A stretch of 52,445 bases of DNA, taken from assembly GCA_007116575.1 (NCBI GenBank), contig SKIF01000074.1:1-52445 (forward strand), given 5' to 3'. Every line of letters starts with the position of its first letter. The stretch's first letter is position 1. Below are positions 1-9,837 of this stretch, piece by piece. The notes beneath the pieces are model-generated. The model was given only the letters and a program-made list of their open reading frames with translations, was not told where the DNA came from and searched no databases. The stretch comes from Paracoccaceae bacterium. Lineage in GTDB: Bacteria; Pseudomonadota; Alphaproteobacteria; Rhodobacterales; Rhodobacteraceae. Made by a program: the position numbers and the translations under genes.

Positions 1-114
1 CGAAGCTCTACAGGAAGTGGCTTGCCCATCCCGGACCCCCATATCTGCCCTACAGACAGGGAATCACAGATCGGCGCTCATGGGAATCCTGAATCAGAAA
101 AGCCGCAACACGCT
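1..114. other. Possible end of an IS element adjoining the hsdR remnant
   Basis: No gene is visible here. The hsdR-like frame stops exactly at a CTAG tetranucleotide (114-117), and the sequence beyond it no longer resembles a restriction subunit. IS5-group elements are known to insert at YTAR/CTAG targets, so this could be the end of an insertion sequence lying mostly outside the window. No inverted repeat or transposase can be checked from here, so this is a guess. Confidence 0.2.
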
Positions 115-351
115 CTAGACCAGCACATCGAACAGATCGCTATCCGGCGCAACCACCAGCCTGCGGATGTTGTTCGGGCGGTCAGCGTCATAGCCCCGGT
201 CTGACAGTTGCTTCAGGAAGGTCTCGCGGCTGTCAGGGTCGCTCCAGACTTTGCGCAGGTGGTCTTCGTCCGTGATCAACCCTGTCAGATCACCGAACAA
301 CCGCTCCATGAACTCCTGCGCCGAAATCGGCAGCGGGCCACCCCTCAGTTT
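115..351 (-). pseudogene. Type I restriction enzyme R subunit (HsdR), C-terminal remnant
   Basis: An open stretch of about 78 codons reads like the C-terminal region of HsdR/EcoEI-type R subunits. It contains the segments PISAQEFMERLFGDL, LITDEDHLRKVWSDPDSR and RLVVAPDSDLFDVLV. In the family this region contacts the methylase/specificity complex. The helicase and nuclease domains are absent. The frame ends early at a TAG where the family normally continues (FDVLAYV-like), and upstream it runs straight into the end of the dehydrogenase gene at 345. It is therefore a broken relic with no start codon or ribosome site of its own. Recognition is from memory of the family and is fairly strong. Confidence 0.65.
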
Positions 352-1367
352 CCCATCGGGAAATCATCCGGTCCCGATGTGAGCGACAGGATGATCTTGG
401 CCGCAGAGACGACGCCTGCCTCCAGATCGGCGAAAGCCTTCGGGCCGTCAGCCAGCGGGCGGGTGCTGACCCAGCCAAGCGCGCCAAGACACCCTTTGTC
501 GAGCGCATCGAGTGCGGCCGCAAAATCCGCAGGTGTGTAGCAATAACTGCCGGTGATCGTGATTTCCTGCAAGGTGATGCGGCGGATGTCATAGCCGTCA
601 CTGCCGGGCAAAAGCCCCACATGCACGATCACGCCGCCGGGCCGAACCAGCCTTGACGCCGCTTGTCGTGTCGCAACCGCGCCGACCGCATCAATGATCA
701 GGTCATAGGCGCTTTCGCCCGGATCATGACTGAGCGGGTCAAAGCCCGTGATCCCCGGCTCTGTATCCAGCAGCGCACGACGACCCGGGTGAGGTTCGGC
801 GACATCGATGACCTCTGCGCCCATGTGCCGCGCGACGAGCGCCGCGCCCAGCCCGATCGCGCCGCCACCTTGCACCAGCACGCGCGGGCGCGGCGCGCCC
901 AGCCGCTCCAGCCCGATCCGCATGGCGTGCCAGGACACCGCTATCGGCTCGCTCAGCGCCGCGTCGCGCAGTCGCATGCCCTCGGGCACGGGCAGCAGGT
1001 TGCGCTCGGGAATTGCGACATACTCGGCAAAGGCACCGGGGCGCGGGGGCATCGAGATTATCGCGCGCGAGGGCGACAGATGCGGGCGACCCGCGCGCGC
1101 AATCGGGCAATCCGGGTCCACGACAAGCGGGTTGATCGCGACGCGCTCGCCCTCGCGCGGGCCTGAGGCGATCACACCAGCCGCCTCGTGGCCCAGCACC
1201 AGCGGCGGGGGGCGACGGTCGTCATGGCCATGATAGGCGTGCATGTCCGAGCCGCAGATGCCGACGTCCGAGACGCGCACCAGAACCTCGCCCGCCTCGG
1301 GCACCGGCACCGGCTGCTCGGTCAGCACCATCTGGTTGGGTCCGGTATAGATAAGCGCGCGCATCAT
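345..1367 (-). CDS. Zinc-type medium-chain alcohol/polyol dehydrogenase (HpsP/HpsO-like candidate)
   Basis: A 340-residue MDR-family NAD(P)-dependent dehydrogenase. The N-terminal catalytic lobe has zinc ligands C38 (GICGSD) and H60-E61 (GHEAAG) plus a later SEP motif. The Rossmann lobe carries VQGGGAIGLGAA. The structural-zinc lobe, normally four cysteines, is reduced to one (VDPDCPIARAG), so the second zinc is probably missing. The start could be either of two adjacent ATGs, and the AAGGGG ribosome site suits the second (1364) slightly better. It is the last gene of the leftward operon, 6 bases after the SDR gene. With the HisD-like and SDR genes it could be one of the paired C2 dehydrogenases of dihydroxypropanesulfonate (DHPS) metabolism. 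A sorbitol/idonate-type activity is equally possible from sequence alone. Confidence 0.8.
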   Translation of the reverse strand: MMRALIYTGPNQMVLTEQPVPVPEAGEVLVRVSDVGICGSDMHAYHGHDDRRPPPLVLGHEAAGVIASGPREGERVAINPLVVDPDCPIARAGRPHLSPSRAIISMPPRPGAFAEYVAIPERNLLPVPEGMRLRDAALSEPIAVSWHAMRIGLERLGAPRPRVLVQGGGAIGLGAALVARHMGAEVIDVAEPHPGRRALLDTEPGITGFDPLSHDPGESAYDLIIDAVGAVATRQAASRLVRPGGVIVHVGLLPGSDGYDIRRITLQEITITGSYCYTPADFAAALDALDKGCLGALGWVSTRPLADGPKAFADLEAGVVSAAKIILSLTSGPDDFPMGN

Positions 1368-1373
1368 ATCCCC

Positions 1374-2150
1374 TTATTTTGCGGTGAACCCGCCATCGAC
1401 ATGCAGTGTCTGCCCTGTGATATAGGCCGAGGCATCAGAGCACAGAAAAACCGTCGCCCCGTAAAGATCCTCCATCTCGCCATTGCGACCGATGGCCGTG
1501 CGCGCGGCATTGGCGGCGGCCAGGTCTGCATCGGCAAAGACGGGGGCGGTCAGCGGTGTTGGGAAGAAACCCGGCGCAATGGCATTGCAGGTGATCCCCT
1601 GCCCCGAGAATTCCTGCGCCATCGCGCGGGTCAGTTGCACGATCCCGCCCTTGGCCGCACCGTATGGCGCGGAATTGGGGAAGGCGCGGCTCGATTGCAG
1701 CGACGCGAGGTTAAGCACCCGCCCCCAGCCGCGCGCGGCCATGCCGGGTGCCAGATGCTGCAGCAAAAGGAAGGGTGCGCGCAGATGCAGCGCCATATGC
1801 AAATCGAAGGCGGCGGACGTGACCTCAAGATAGGGCTGGCGCAGATTGACGCCTGCCGCATTGACTAGGATATCCACCTTCCCAGCAGCGTCGGCCAAGA
1901 CCTTTAGCGCATCGGGATCGGTCAGATCGGTCTGGTGCAGTGTCGCATCGAGCCCCTCATCGGACAATGCGGCGCGCGCCTCTTGCAGGCGCGCCGTATC
2001 GCGCGCGGCCAAATGCAGGCGCGCGCCCTGCAATCCCAATGCCCGCGCCATAGCCAGCCCGATGCCCGAATTGCCACCGGTCACGAGCGCGCGGCGACCG
2101 CCTAAATCGAACAGGGCGTCAAGTCGCGGCACGGTGCACCTTTTTGTCAT
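1374..2150 (-). CDS. SDR-family oxidoreductase (KduD/gluconate 5-dehydrogenase-like)
   Basis: A 258-residue classical short-chain dehydrogenase. It shows the cofactor motif TGGNSGIG (about residues 24-31), NAAG in the middle, the catalytic serine in [14 protein letters not shown], and a C-terminal [12 protein letters not shown]. The ATG at 2150 is chosen because GAGG lies six bases upstream; the upstream ATG at 2180 lies deeper inside the preceding gene. The gene overlaps the end of the aminotransferase gene by 32 bases, implying translational coupling. The family oxidises or reduces secondary alcohols, often sugar acids or polyols. Context suggests a substrate related to the imported compound, possibly DHPS stereoisomer interconversion. 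Confidence 0.85.
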   Translation of the reverse strand: MTKRCTVPRLDALFDLGGRRALVTGGNSGIGLAMARALGLQGARLHLAARDTARLQEARAALSDEGLDATLHQTDLTDPDALKVLADAAGKVDILVNAAGVNLRQPYLEVTSAAFDLHMALHLRAPFLLLQHLAPGMAARGWGRVLNLASLQSSRAFPNSAPYGAAKGGIVQLTRAMAQEFSGQGITCNAIAPGFFPTPLTAPVFADADLAAANAARTAIGRNGEMEDLYGATVFLCSDASAYITGQTLHVDGGFTAK

Positions 2151-3330
2151 CTGTCGCCTCGAGGGCCTGAATGAGCGCATCGGCGATCAGGTCGCAATCC
2201 TGTGCGCTCAGTTCCAGCGGCAGGCGGATGTCGCAGAGGGTTGCCTGGATCGCGCAGGCGCGGGGAACCTCGGCGGCTTGGGCACCGGGCCATTGGGCGG
2301 GGTTTGAACTATAGCCCTCGGGCAACGTACTGCCGAACCACTTGACCCAGACGCCTCGCGCGCGCGCTACGGCAATGAATGCCTCCATCGCGGCTGCATC
2401 GCGCGCGGGCAGACGAAACTGCAGCGATGACTGCGCATAGGCTTCCGCCTGTGGCCTTTGCGGCAGCACGAAACCGCGGGCGGCCTGCAAACGCTGCGCG
2501 ATCCGGTCGTGGCACCTGTTCCAATCGGCAACACGCTCGGGCAGAAGCGAAAGCTGCGGCAGGGCCAGCGCGGCCACAAGTGCAGACATGCGCAGTGAGT
2601 AATTTCCGCAGCGATCGGCCCATTTGGCCATCACCTCCTCGGGTGGGCAGGTGCCGTTCTGCCGGTAGAGCCGATAGCTGCCCGCATGCAGGATCGCTTG
2701 TGCGGCGACGTCATCGTCATCTGTGGTCAGGATGCCGCCCTCACCGGTATTCACATGTTTGCCGGACTGAAAGCTGAAACACCCGGCAAGCCCGAAATTA
2801 CCTGCCTGTCGCCCTGCCCAGCTTGCGCCGAGCGTATGAGCGCAATCCTCGATCAGGCTGATCCCCTCATTGCGGCACAGTTCCTCCAGCGCATCAAGGT
2901 CGCACAGATGTCCGCGCATATGCGACAGCAGCAGCACCCGCGCGCCCGAAGCGCGCGCCTTGGCCCGGAGATCGTCGAAATCTATTACCAGATCCTCAGT
3001 GATCTCGACCAAAACCGGGATCGCGCCGACATGCTGCAATGCCCCCGGAACCGGGCCCAACGAAAAGGCATTGAGCAGCACTTTCTCACCCGGTCGCACC
3101 CCTGCCGCTTTCAGTGCCAGGAACATAGCCGAGCCGCAGGAATTCAGCGCAACTGCGTATCGCCTGCCGGTTAGTTGCGCGAAGGCACGTTCCAGCGCGG
3201 CGACCGGTCCGCCATCGCCGCCTTCTTCCGAGTAGCGATGCAGACGCCCGGTCTCCATAAGTGCCGTGGCCTGCGCGATGGCCAGTGGCGGAATCTCGGG
3301 CGGGCGACCCAGATCGGTTGGGGCAGACAT
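2119..3330 (-). CDS. DegT/DnrJ/EryC1/StrS-family PLP aminotransferase
   Basis: A 403-residue fold-type I PLP enzyme. Visible features are [17 protein letters not shown] near residues 62-78, the cofactor aspartate in [11 protein letters not shown] (D162), and the Schiff-base lysine K191 in [14 protein letters not shown]. Members normally transaminate keto-sugars, less often small keto compounds. It starts four bases after the HisD-like gene and overlaps the SDR gene, so it is a central part of the operon. An aminotransferase is not part of the known DHPS route, which makes this gene the odd one out. It may act on an amino analogue of the substrate or on sulfopyruvate/cysteate-like intermediates. 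Family assignment is firm; the substrate is unknown. Confidence 0.85.
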   Translation of the reverse strand: MSAPTDLGRPPEIPPLAIAQATALMETGRLHRYSEEGGDGGPVAALERAFAQLTGRRYAVALNSCGSAMFLALKAAGVRPGEKVLLNAFSLGPVPGALQHVGAIPVLVEITEDLVIDFDDLRAKARASGARVLLLSHMRGHLCDLDALEELCRNEGISLIEDCAHTLGASWAGRQAGNFGLAGCFSFQSGKHVNTGEGGILTTDDDDVAAQAILHAGSYRLYRQNGTCPPEEVMAKWADRCGNYSLRMSALVAALALPQLSLLPERVADWNRCHDRIAQRLQAARGFVLPQRPQAEAYAQSSLQFRLPARDAAAMEAFIAVARARGVWVKWFGSTLPEGYSSNPAQWPGAQAAEVPRACAIQATLCDIRLPLELSAQDCDLIADALIQALEATDDKKVHRAAT

Positions 3331-3333
3331 GGC

Positions 3334-4713
<1,380 letters not shown>

Positions 4714-5760
4714 TTACTCGTTATTGGCAAAGGCCCGAAGCTCCGGGTCATCCATGACCATCTGCATGAATGTGGCGTTGATATAGTCCGCCGCATCAGG
4801 GGTGGATTCGGTCGTGCCGACCGAGGTCATGAAATCGCCGATAGCCGTCAGCCACTGGTCCACGTCGCTGTGACCGTCGGAGCGGTCCATCAGTGCAACC
4901 TGCTCTTCAAGCGAGAAGGTCGGGCGCAGGTCGAATTCGGCATTCACTGCCGCATCCGAGATCTCAATCCCGCCATCCGAGTAGAAATCGACCAGATGAC
5001 GGCGGGCTTCCTCGGGGTTTTCCCGCGCCCAGACCACACCACGCAGGAAGGCTGCCAGCACGCGGGCGACCAGTTCGGGGCTCTCTTCGGCAAAGCCGGG
5101 GCGCACCACCAGCGCGCCGGGCACGATGGCACCGGCATCCGCACCAGAGCACAGGTAGTCACTGTCGGCACGCTCTTGCAGCGTGTAGGTATTGGGTGCC
5201 CAGACTCCCGCGAGATTGGCCTCGCCTGCAATGATGCCAGTGATCACCTGCGCCTGCCCGAGATTGACGAACTCGACCGAATCGAGCGGCACGCCCATCA
5301 TCTCAAGGCACTGCTGCGTGGCGAAATCTACGGTTGAGTTGGTGGTCAGAAGAATACGCTCGCCCTCGATGCTGGAAGGATCGGCGCGAAAACCTTCGAT
5401 CGCGCTGTTGCGCGCCATAAGTGCGTTGCCTGCGCTTTCGTCATTGGTGATGCCAACTGTCACGAGGCCAAAACGGGCCGCGCCCAGCACCGCCGGGACG
5501 GAACCGGTGCCGCCCACATCCCAGTCATTGGCCTGGGCGGCGGCAATCTGCGGCGCGCCTGCCGGGAAGGTGGTGAAGCTCGGGTCGAGGCCCACCTCGG
5601 CCCACCAGCCGAATTCGGTCGCCAGATAGAAGGGCAACGCCCAGTAGAGCGCGGGCTGATAGCTGAGATTGATCGGCGTCAGATCCTGCGCCTGTGCGGG
5701 TGCCATTGTCGTGAAGCTTGCCGCGGTGGCCAGCGCCACGGCCTTGAAGGTCAGTTTCAT
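4714..5760 (-). CDS. ABC transporter substrate-binding protein, nitrate/sulfonate/taurine (SsuA/TauA, NMT1) class
   Basis: A 348-residue periplasmic binding protein. Residues 1-24 are a Sec signal peptide with a basic start, hydrophobic core and APAQA-Q cleavage site. The mature part has the NMT1/SsuA hallmarks of a YxPALYW-LPFYLATEFGWWAEVGLD opening, a PQIAAAQANDWDVGGTGSVPAV ligand-side segment and two alpha/beta lobes. A strong AAGGAGGA ribosome site precedes the ATG. It delivers the ligand to the two permeases encoded upstream in the operon. The class binds sulfonates, nitrate, taurine, pyrimidines or aromatics, so the ligand is inferred only from the HpsN-like gene downstream. Confidence 0.85.
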   Translation of the reverse strand: MKLTFKAVALATAASFTTMAPAQAQDLTPINLSYQPALYWALPFYLATEFGWWAEVGLDPSFTTFPAGAPQIAAAQANDWDVGGTGSVPAVLGAARFGLVTVGITNDESAGNALMARNSAIEGFRADPSSIEGERILLTTNSTVDFATQQCLEMMGVPLDSVEFVNLGQAQVITGIIAGEANLAGVWAPNTYTLQERADSDYLCSGADAGAIVPGALVVRPGFAEESPELVARVLAAFLRGVVWARENPEEARRHLVDFYSDGGIEISDAAVNAEFDLRPTFSLEEQVALMDRSDGHSDVDQWLTAIGDFMTSVGTTESTPDAADYINATFMQMVMDDPELRAFANNE

Positions 5761-5793
5761 TGGTTGGTCCTCCTTGTTGTGATTGGTCGTTTC

Positions 5794-6591
5794 TCAGGCG
5801 TGCTGCGCCGCCTTTTCTTCGCGCAGGCTGCGCCAGATATGCGTGCGCAGATGAACGAAACTTTCGAGGTCCATCACATCCTCGATCTTCTCGTGGCTGT
5901 CCCAATCCTCGGCATTCCGCACCGAGGCGACATCCAGTACCTCCTTTATCCGCCCTGGCGCGCGGGTCATGATCGCCACGCGGTCGGCCAGATAGACGGC
6001 TTCCTCCACTGCATGGGTGATGAACAGCACTGTGCGCGGGTTCTTGCGCGCCAGCCGCACGAGTTCCTCTTGCATCACGACGCGGGTCTGCGCGTCGAGT
6101 GCGCCGAACGGCTCGTCCATCAGCAGCACATCGGGGTCGAGCACATAGGCGCGGGCAATCGCCACGCGCTGTTGCATCCCGCCCGAAAGCTGGTGCGGAA
6201 AATGCTTGGCATATTGCGTGAGGTTCATCAGGTTCAGGATCGCGTCGATGCGCTGGGCGCGTTCCGAACTGCTGACATTGAGATTGCGTAGGCCCAGATC
6301 GATATTGTCATAGACCGATTTCCACGGGAACAGCGCGAATTGCTGGAACACCACCGCCCGGTCGGGGCCGGGGCGTTTGATCGGCGTGCCGTCGACCGAG
6401 ACCACTCCGTCAGTCGCATTCTCGAAGCCTGCAACCATGCGCAGGCAGGTGGTCTTGCCACAGCCCGAAGGGCCGACAATGGCGACGAATTCCTTGTCGC
6501 CAATCTCGAGATTGATGTCCTTCAGCGCCTCGAAGCCCGACCCGCGCGGTCCGAAGATCTTGCCGACATTCTGAAACCGGATCACACCCAT
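5794..6591 (-). CDS. ABC transporter ATP-binding protein (SsuB/TauB-type)
   Basis: A 265-residue cytoplasmic ATPase. Walker A GPSGCGKTT spans residues 40-48, the Q-loop is VFQQFALFPW, the signature LSGGMQQR is at 135-142, Walker B VLLMDEPFGALD begins at 155, and the switch histidine is H193. This is the standard architecture of the nitrate/sulfonate/taurine transporter family, and the length is typical. It lies between the second permease gene and the binding-protein gene in the operon. It powers import through the two membrane subunits encoded at 6617-8189. Confidence 0.92.
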   Translation of the reverse strand: MGVIRFQNVGKIFGPRGSGFEALKDINLEIGDKEFVAIVGPSGCGKTTCLRMVAGFENATDGVVSVDGTPIKRPGPDRAVVFQQFALFPWKSVYDNIDLGLRNLNVSSSERAQRIDAILNLMNLTQYAKHFPHQLSGGMQQRVAIARAYVLDPDVLLMDEPFGALDAQTRVVMQEELVRLARKNPRTVLFITHAVEEAVYLADRVAIMTRAPGRIKEVLDVASVRNAEDWDSHEKIEDVMDLESFVHLRTHIWRSLREEKAAQHA

Positions 6592-6616
6592 GACCGCTCC
6601 TTCCCCTGTCTCTGCC

Positions 6617-7402
6617 TCACTGCTCTAGCCCGCGGCGCTTCTGGATGAAGCGCTCGAAGGCGCGCAGCGCAGTGTCGAGCGCCAACCCGACAAGCCCGAT
6701 GGCGACCATTCCGGCCATCACGGTATGTGTCTGGATATTGGCCTGCCCCTGCACCATCATGTAGCCGACGCCCGCCGAGGCGACGATCAGCTCTGCACCC
6801 ACCAGTGACTGCCAGCCCAGGCCCGCCGAGACCCGCAACCCCGAGATGATCGAGGGCACCGACGAGGGCAGCAGCACTTCCATGATGACCCGGCGCGACG
6901 GCGTGCCCAGCATGTTCGCAGCCTCGATCAGGCGCGGGTCAACGAATTTCGCGCCGCGATAGGCGTTGATCACGCAGGGCGGAAAGGCCCCGGCAAAGAT
7001 GATCATGATCGGCCCGCCGATGCCGGTGCCGAACCATAGCGCGGCGAAAGGCACCCAGGCGATGGGCGCGACGAAGCGTAGCGCATCAAAGAGCGGCGAC
7101 ACGATCTCATCAAGGAGCTGATACCACCCCATAAGCAGTCCCAGCGGGATGCCGATAGCAGCCGCCAACAGAAAGCCGTAGGCGAAACGCTGGAAACTCG
7201 CCGCCAGATGGCCCGGCAGGGTGGCACCTGCAAAGCGCCGGTCGAGCAGCGTCATGAAGCGATCATAAACCTCGAGCGGCGAGGGCAGGAAAATGTTCGA
7301 GACAAGCCCGCTCATCGACATGCCCTGCCAGAAGCCAAGGAAACAGGCGAGGCCCAGAAAACCAAGGCCGATGGATTGAAGAAGGCTGATCTGACGGTTC
7401 AT
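6617..7402 (-). CDS. ABC transporter permease (SsuC/TauC family), subunit 2
   Basis: A 261-residue inner-membrane protein of the binding-protein-dependent permease family. It has an N-terminal hydrophobic helix followed by the six-helix permease core. The EAA coupling loop reads DPRLIEAANMLGTPSRRVIMEVLLPSSVPSIISGLR, where the ATPase docks. It follows the first permease gene after four bases, so the pair is translated together. Two different permease genes point to a heterodimeric channel, whereas SsuC and TauC normally form homodimers. Confidence 0.9.
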   Translation of the reverse strand: MNRQISLLQSIGLGFLGLACFLGFWQGMSMSGLVSNIFLPSPLEVYDRFMTLLDRRFAGATLPGHLAASFQRFAYGFLLAAAIGIPLGLLMGWYQLLDEIVSPLFDALRFVAPIAWVPFAALWFGTGIGGPIMIIFAGAFPPCVINAYRGAKFVDPRLIEAANMLGTPSRRVIMEVLLPSSVPSIISGLRVSAGLGWQSLVGAELIVASAGVGYMMVQGQANIQTHTVMAGMVAIGLVGLALDTALRAFERFIQKRRGLEQ

Positions 7403-7406
7403 CGCG

Positions 7407-8189
7407 TCACCCTTTCGCAGCCAGAGCGGCAGTATTCCAGCGCAGCGCGCGCGCCTCGGCCATTCCCAGAACCCGAGTTGTCCCCCAACCCAGGATCGCC
7501 ACTGCGATCATTCCGACAAGAATCATGCCCGGATACAGGTCCTGCTGCGCCACGTTCAGCACCCGGCCAATGCCGTAAAACGCGCCGACAAGTTCGGCCG
7601 CCACCAGCGTTGTCCACGATGCCTGTAGCGACAGTCGCAGACCGGTGAAGATCATCGGGCTGGCACCGGGGACAAGCACCTCGGTGACAAACCGGAATTT
7701 CGGCATCCCGAGCATATATGCAGCTTCGAGCACCGGGCGGTCGATATTGCGTACGCCCGCAAAGGTGTTGATGACCGAGGGCACGAAGGCCGAGAACCAG
7801 ATCACCATGATCTTTGCCGCATCACCCAGCCCGAGCCAGAGGATTGCAAGAGGAATCCAGGCCAGTGGCGGAATCGGGCGGATGATCAGGAAGATCGGGT
7901 TGATGAAGGCTTCGGCCTTGCGGCTCCAGCCCATCAGAAGGCCAAGCGGCACACCAGTCGCAATGGCAAACAGGAAGCCCATGACCACGAGGCGCAAAGA
8001 GTTATAGACATGCAGCGTCAGATCGCCGCCACCATAGCCGCGCCCCGAAACATGCACGAGCGCAGACCATGTTTCAGCGGGCGAGGGAAAGCGGCCTGAG
8101 GGGACGATCCCGAACAGCGTGGTCATGGCGAGCCAGAGGACACAGACGATCAGGATGGTCGCCAACCCTATGGACATTCTCCGTGGCAC
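7407..8189 (-). CDS. ABC transporter permease (SsuC/TauC family), subunit 1
   Basis: A 260-residue inner-membrane permease and the promoter-proximal gene of the operon. The EAA loop reads NIDRPVLEAAYMLGMPKFRFVTEVLVPGASPMIFTGLR. A GTG at 8189 is chosen as the start because GGAGGAG lies about seven bases upstream. The longer frame from 8246 would read through the operator region and has no ribosome site. An ATG at 8177 is a fallback. It pairs with the product of the next gene to make the translocation pore. Confidence 0.88.
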   Translation of the reverse strand: MPRRMSIGLATILIVCVLWLAMTTLFGIVPSGRFPSPAETWSALVHVSGRGYGGGDLTLHVYNSLRLVVMGFLFAIATGVPLGLLMGWSRKAEAFINPIFLIIRPIPPLAWIPLAILWLGLGDAAKIMVIWFSAFVPSVINTFAGVRNIDRPVLEAAYMLGMPKFRFVTEVLVPGASPMIFTGLRLSLQASWTTLVAAELVGAFYGIGRVLNVAQQDLYPGMILVGMIAVAILGWGTTRVLGMAEARALRWNTAALAAKG

Positions 8190-8220
8190 CCGACCTCTCC
8201 TCCCCAGTGAGTCCGTGATG

Positions 8221-8237
8221 ATGTAAACGCTTTCATA
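8221..8237. promoter_or_regulatory. LacI-family operator
   Basis: The 14-mer TGTAAACGCTTTCA (8222-8235) fits the classic LacI/CcpA-type consensus TGNAANCGNWNNCA, with the central CG. It sits between the divergent ABC operon and the LacI gene at 8343, just upstream of the chosen GTG start of the first permease gene. This position suits repression of the operon by the neighbouring regulator. No experiment or genome comparison was available. Confidence 0.65.
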
Positions 8238-8244
8238 TTTCATC

Positions 8245-8289
8245 ATTTCCTGTCAAGGAAATTTCTTAATTTGTTGTGAAATTCCTTGA
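8245..8289. promoter_or_regulatory. Nested palindromes in the divergent control region
   Basis: ATTTCCT-GTCA-AGGAAAT (8245-8262) is a perfect 7-base inverted repeat. It overlaps a longer one, TCAAGGAAATTTC (8253-8265) facing GAAATTCCTTGA (8278-8289). The stretch is AT-rich against a GC-rich background, as expected for a promoter with regulator sites. Which protein binds is unknown; the adjacent LacI protein or a second regulator are candidates. Confidence 0.5.
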
Positions 8290-8342
8290 TTCATGCAAAA
8301 CTTGCTCAGAATCGTAATGTAAATTTTCATCAGGAGCGGGGA

Positions 8343-9362
8343 ATGCCACGCCACCGCAAGCCCACGCTCAACGATATAGCGCGCGAGTCGGGTCACTCGA
8401 TCGCGACGGTCTCTCGCGCCATGTCACAGCCCGATCTGCTGCAACCGAAAACGCTGGAGCGGATTCGCGAAGTGGCTGCGCGCCTGGGCTACGTCCCCAA
8501 CCGGCGCGCCCGGGCGCTGGCCTCCGGGCAGTCCGAGACCATCGGAGTCGTCGTGCCGACGCTCAATTCGCCGATCTTCTCTTCTACCCTGCAGGAGATG
8601 CAGCGCAGTTTCGCGGCCAACGGGTTTCAGTTGCTGATCGCGTCGCATGAATATGATCCGGCGAACGAAGCGGCGGCGCTGGCGCAACTCATCTCGCATG
8701 GTGTGGATGGAATGGTGATTGTCGGCGCGCAACGGCCCCGCTCTTCCTGGGCTCTGCTCGAGGCCGCGAATGTGCCGCTGATCCAGATCTGGGAAGGGCT
8801 GCCCGAGCATGACCGGGTCACGGTCGACAATCAGCAGGCGGGTTATCTGGTCGCCCGCTACCTGCTGGATATCGGGCATCGCAGATTCGGTGTTATCTGC
8901 GGGCATCTGTTGAACAATGACCGCCAGTCGGCACGGGTCGAGGGCATACGCGAAGCCCTTGCGCAAGACGGACTTGCCCTTGCCCGGACCCAGATCAGCG
9001 AACAGGCCCTGAATATCAGTTCAGGTAGGGCCGGGTGCATGAACCTGCTGGAAATGCTGCCACGTCCGACAGCGATGATCGGCACCGCCGATCTGTTGGC
9101 CATCGGCGCAATGTTCGAAGCGCAGGGGCGCGGAATCATCGTGCCTGATGCATTGTCAGTTGCCGGTATCGACAATGTCGATGTCGCGGCGCATCTGTCC
9201 CCCTCGCTGACGACAGTCGATATTCCTGCAGCGAATATCGGGGCCGAAGCGGCTGCCCTGATGTTGCGCCGCATGCGGCAAGGCGATGCAACGACAGGCA
9301 CAAGCATCTCGCTTCCAGTGACTCTTGTTGTCCGTCACTCAACCGCGCGCCCACTGGATTAG
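8343..9362 (+). CDS. LacI-family transcriptional regulator of the ABC/dehydrogenase operon
   Basis: A 339-residue regulator. The N-terminal helix-turn-helix reads TLNDIARESGHSIATVSRAM (about residues 7-26), followed by the hinge YVPNRRARALASGQ. The rest is a periplasmic-binding-protein-like effector domain starting IGVVVPTLNSPIF. The ATG at 8343 has AGGAG six bases upstream; earlier ATGs in the frame do not. It is divergent from the ABC operon with operator-like palindromes between them, so it most likely represses that operon and is released by the imported compound or a metabolite. Confidence 0.92.
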   Translation: MPRHRKPTLNDIARESGHSIATVSRAMSQPDLLQPKTLERIREVAARLGYVPNRRARALASGQSETIGVVVPTLNSPIFSSTLQEMQRSFAANGFQLLIASHEYDPANEAAALAQLISHGVDGMVIVGAQRPRSSWALLEAANVPLIQIWEGLPEHDRVTVDNQQAGYLVARYLLDIGHRRFGVICGHLLNNDRQSARVEGIREALAQDGLALARTQISEQALNISSGRAGCMNLLEMLPRPTAMIGTADLLAIGAMFEAQGRGIIVPDALSVAGIDNVDVAAHLSPSLTTVDIPAANIGAEAAALMLRRMRQGDATTGTSISLPVTLVVRHSTARPLD

Positions 9363-9507
9363 GGTTTTCGTCCCAAAGAACAGTGATCGGATTTGGCAGA
9401 GCCGCATCAAAGATGTGAACCAGCTTGTTCGGCCTGGATGCAGCAACTCCACCGGACGGACCGAGGCAGACGAAAAGCCGCTGCTTAGGCGCAATACAAC
9501 GCACCCT

Positions 9508-9645
9508 CTAGGCCGTGATGAACAGGAAGACCGCAAAGGCGCGCTTGACCCAGATCGGCGACAGGGCAGGCGCGACGCCCGTGCCCAGTGGCACCAGTGT
9601 CTCGATCACGACAATGGCCAGATGTCCGCCCCCGACCGCGCTCAT
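9508..9645 (-). pseudogene. Membrane-protein C-terminal relic, possibly TauE/SafE sulfite-exporter-like
   Basis: A 45-codon open stretch begins MSAVGGGHLAIVVIETLVPLG and ends SPIWVKRAFAVFLFITA before a TAG. The final part resembles the last transmembrane segment of TauE/SafE permeases, in which a basic loop is followed by a hydrophobic helix. The same frame is interrupted by a stop (TAG) four codons upstream and looks hydrophobic beyond it, as expected for a decayed gene. There is no ribosome site. TauE exports sulfite in organosulfonate degraders, which would fit the neighbourhood, but the match is short and made from memory. Confidence 0.3.
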
Positions 9646-9688
9646 CGCACGCAGCTAGGTCTTGACCCGGAGCGCGGCGATTGCCGTG

Positions 9689-9811
9689 ATGAGGCAAGGT
9701 GCGCCGCTGCTTGAGGTTACGCGGGAGGCGCGCGATTACAACGCCAGTCTGATCGAGTTGCGCAAGTCCCGGATTCGCACCGACAGCCTGTATGAGAAGG
9801 CAGATCTCTGA
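9689..9811 (+). pseudogene. Short unrecognised C-terminal relic
   Basis: A 40-codon frame contains EARDYNASLIELRKSRIRT and ends in SLYEKADL. It has the amphipathic, charged look of a real protein C-terminus. There is no ribosome site and the frame is closed or degenerate upstream, so it is probably the tail of a lost gene. I do not recognise the family. Confidence 0.2.
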
Positions 9812-9837
9812 GTCATGCCAGGCCAGGACAGCAGGCG

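Larger units (their letters stand above)
9363..9837. other. Degenerate spacer between the two catabolic modules
   Basis: No intact gene is visible in these 475 bases. The + strand frames are broken, and two short relics (described separately) can be read on opposite strands. Together with the fragments at 115-351 and 20680-21055 this suggests the region was assembled and then trimmed by recombination. Confidence 0.5.
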
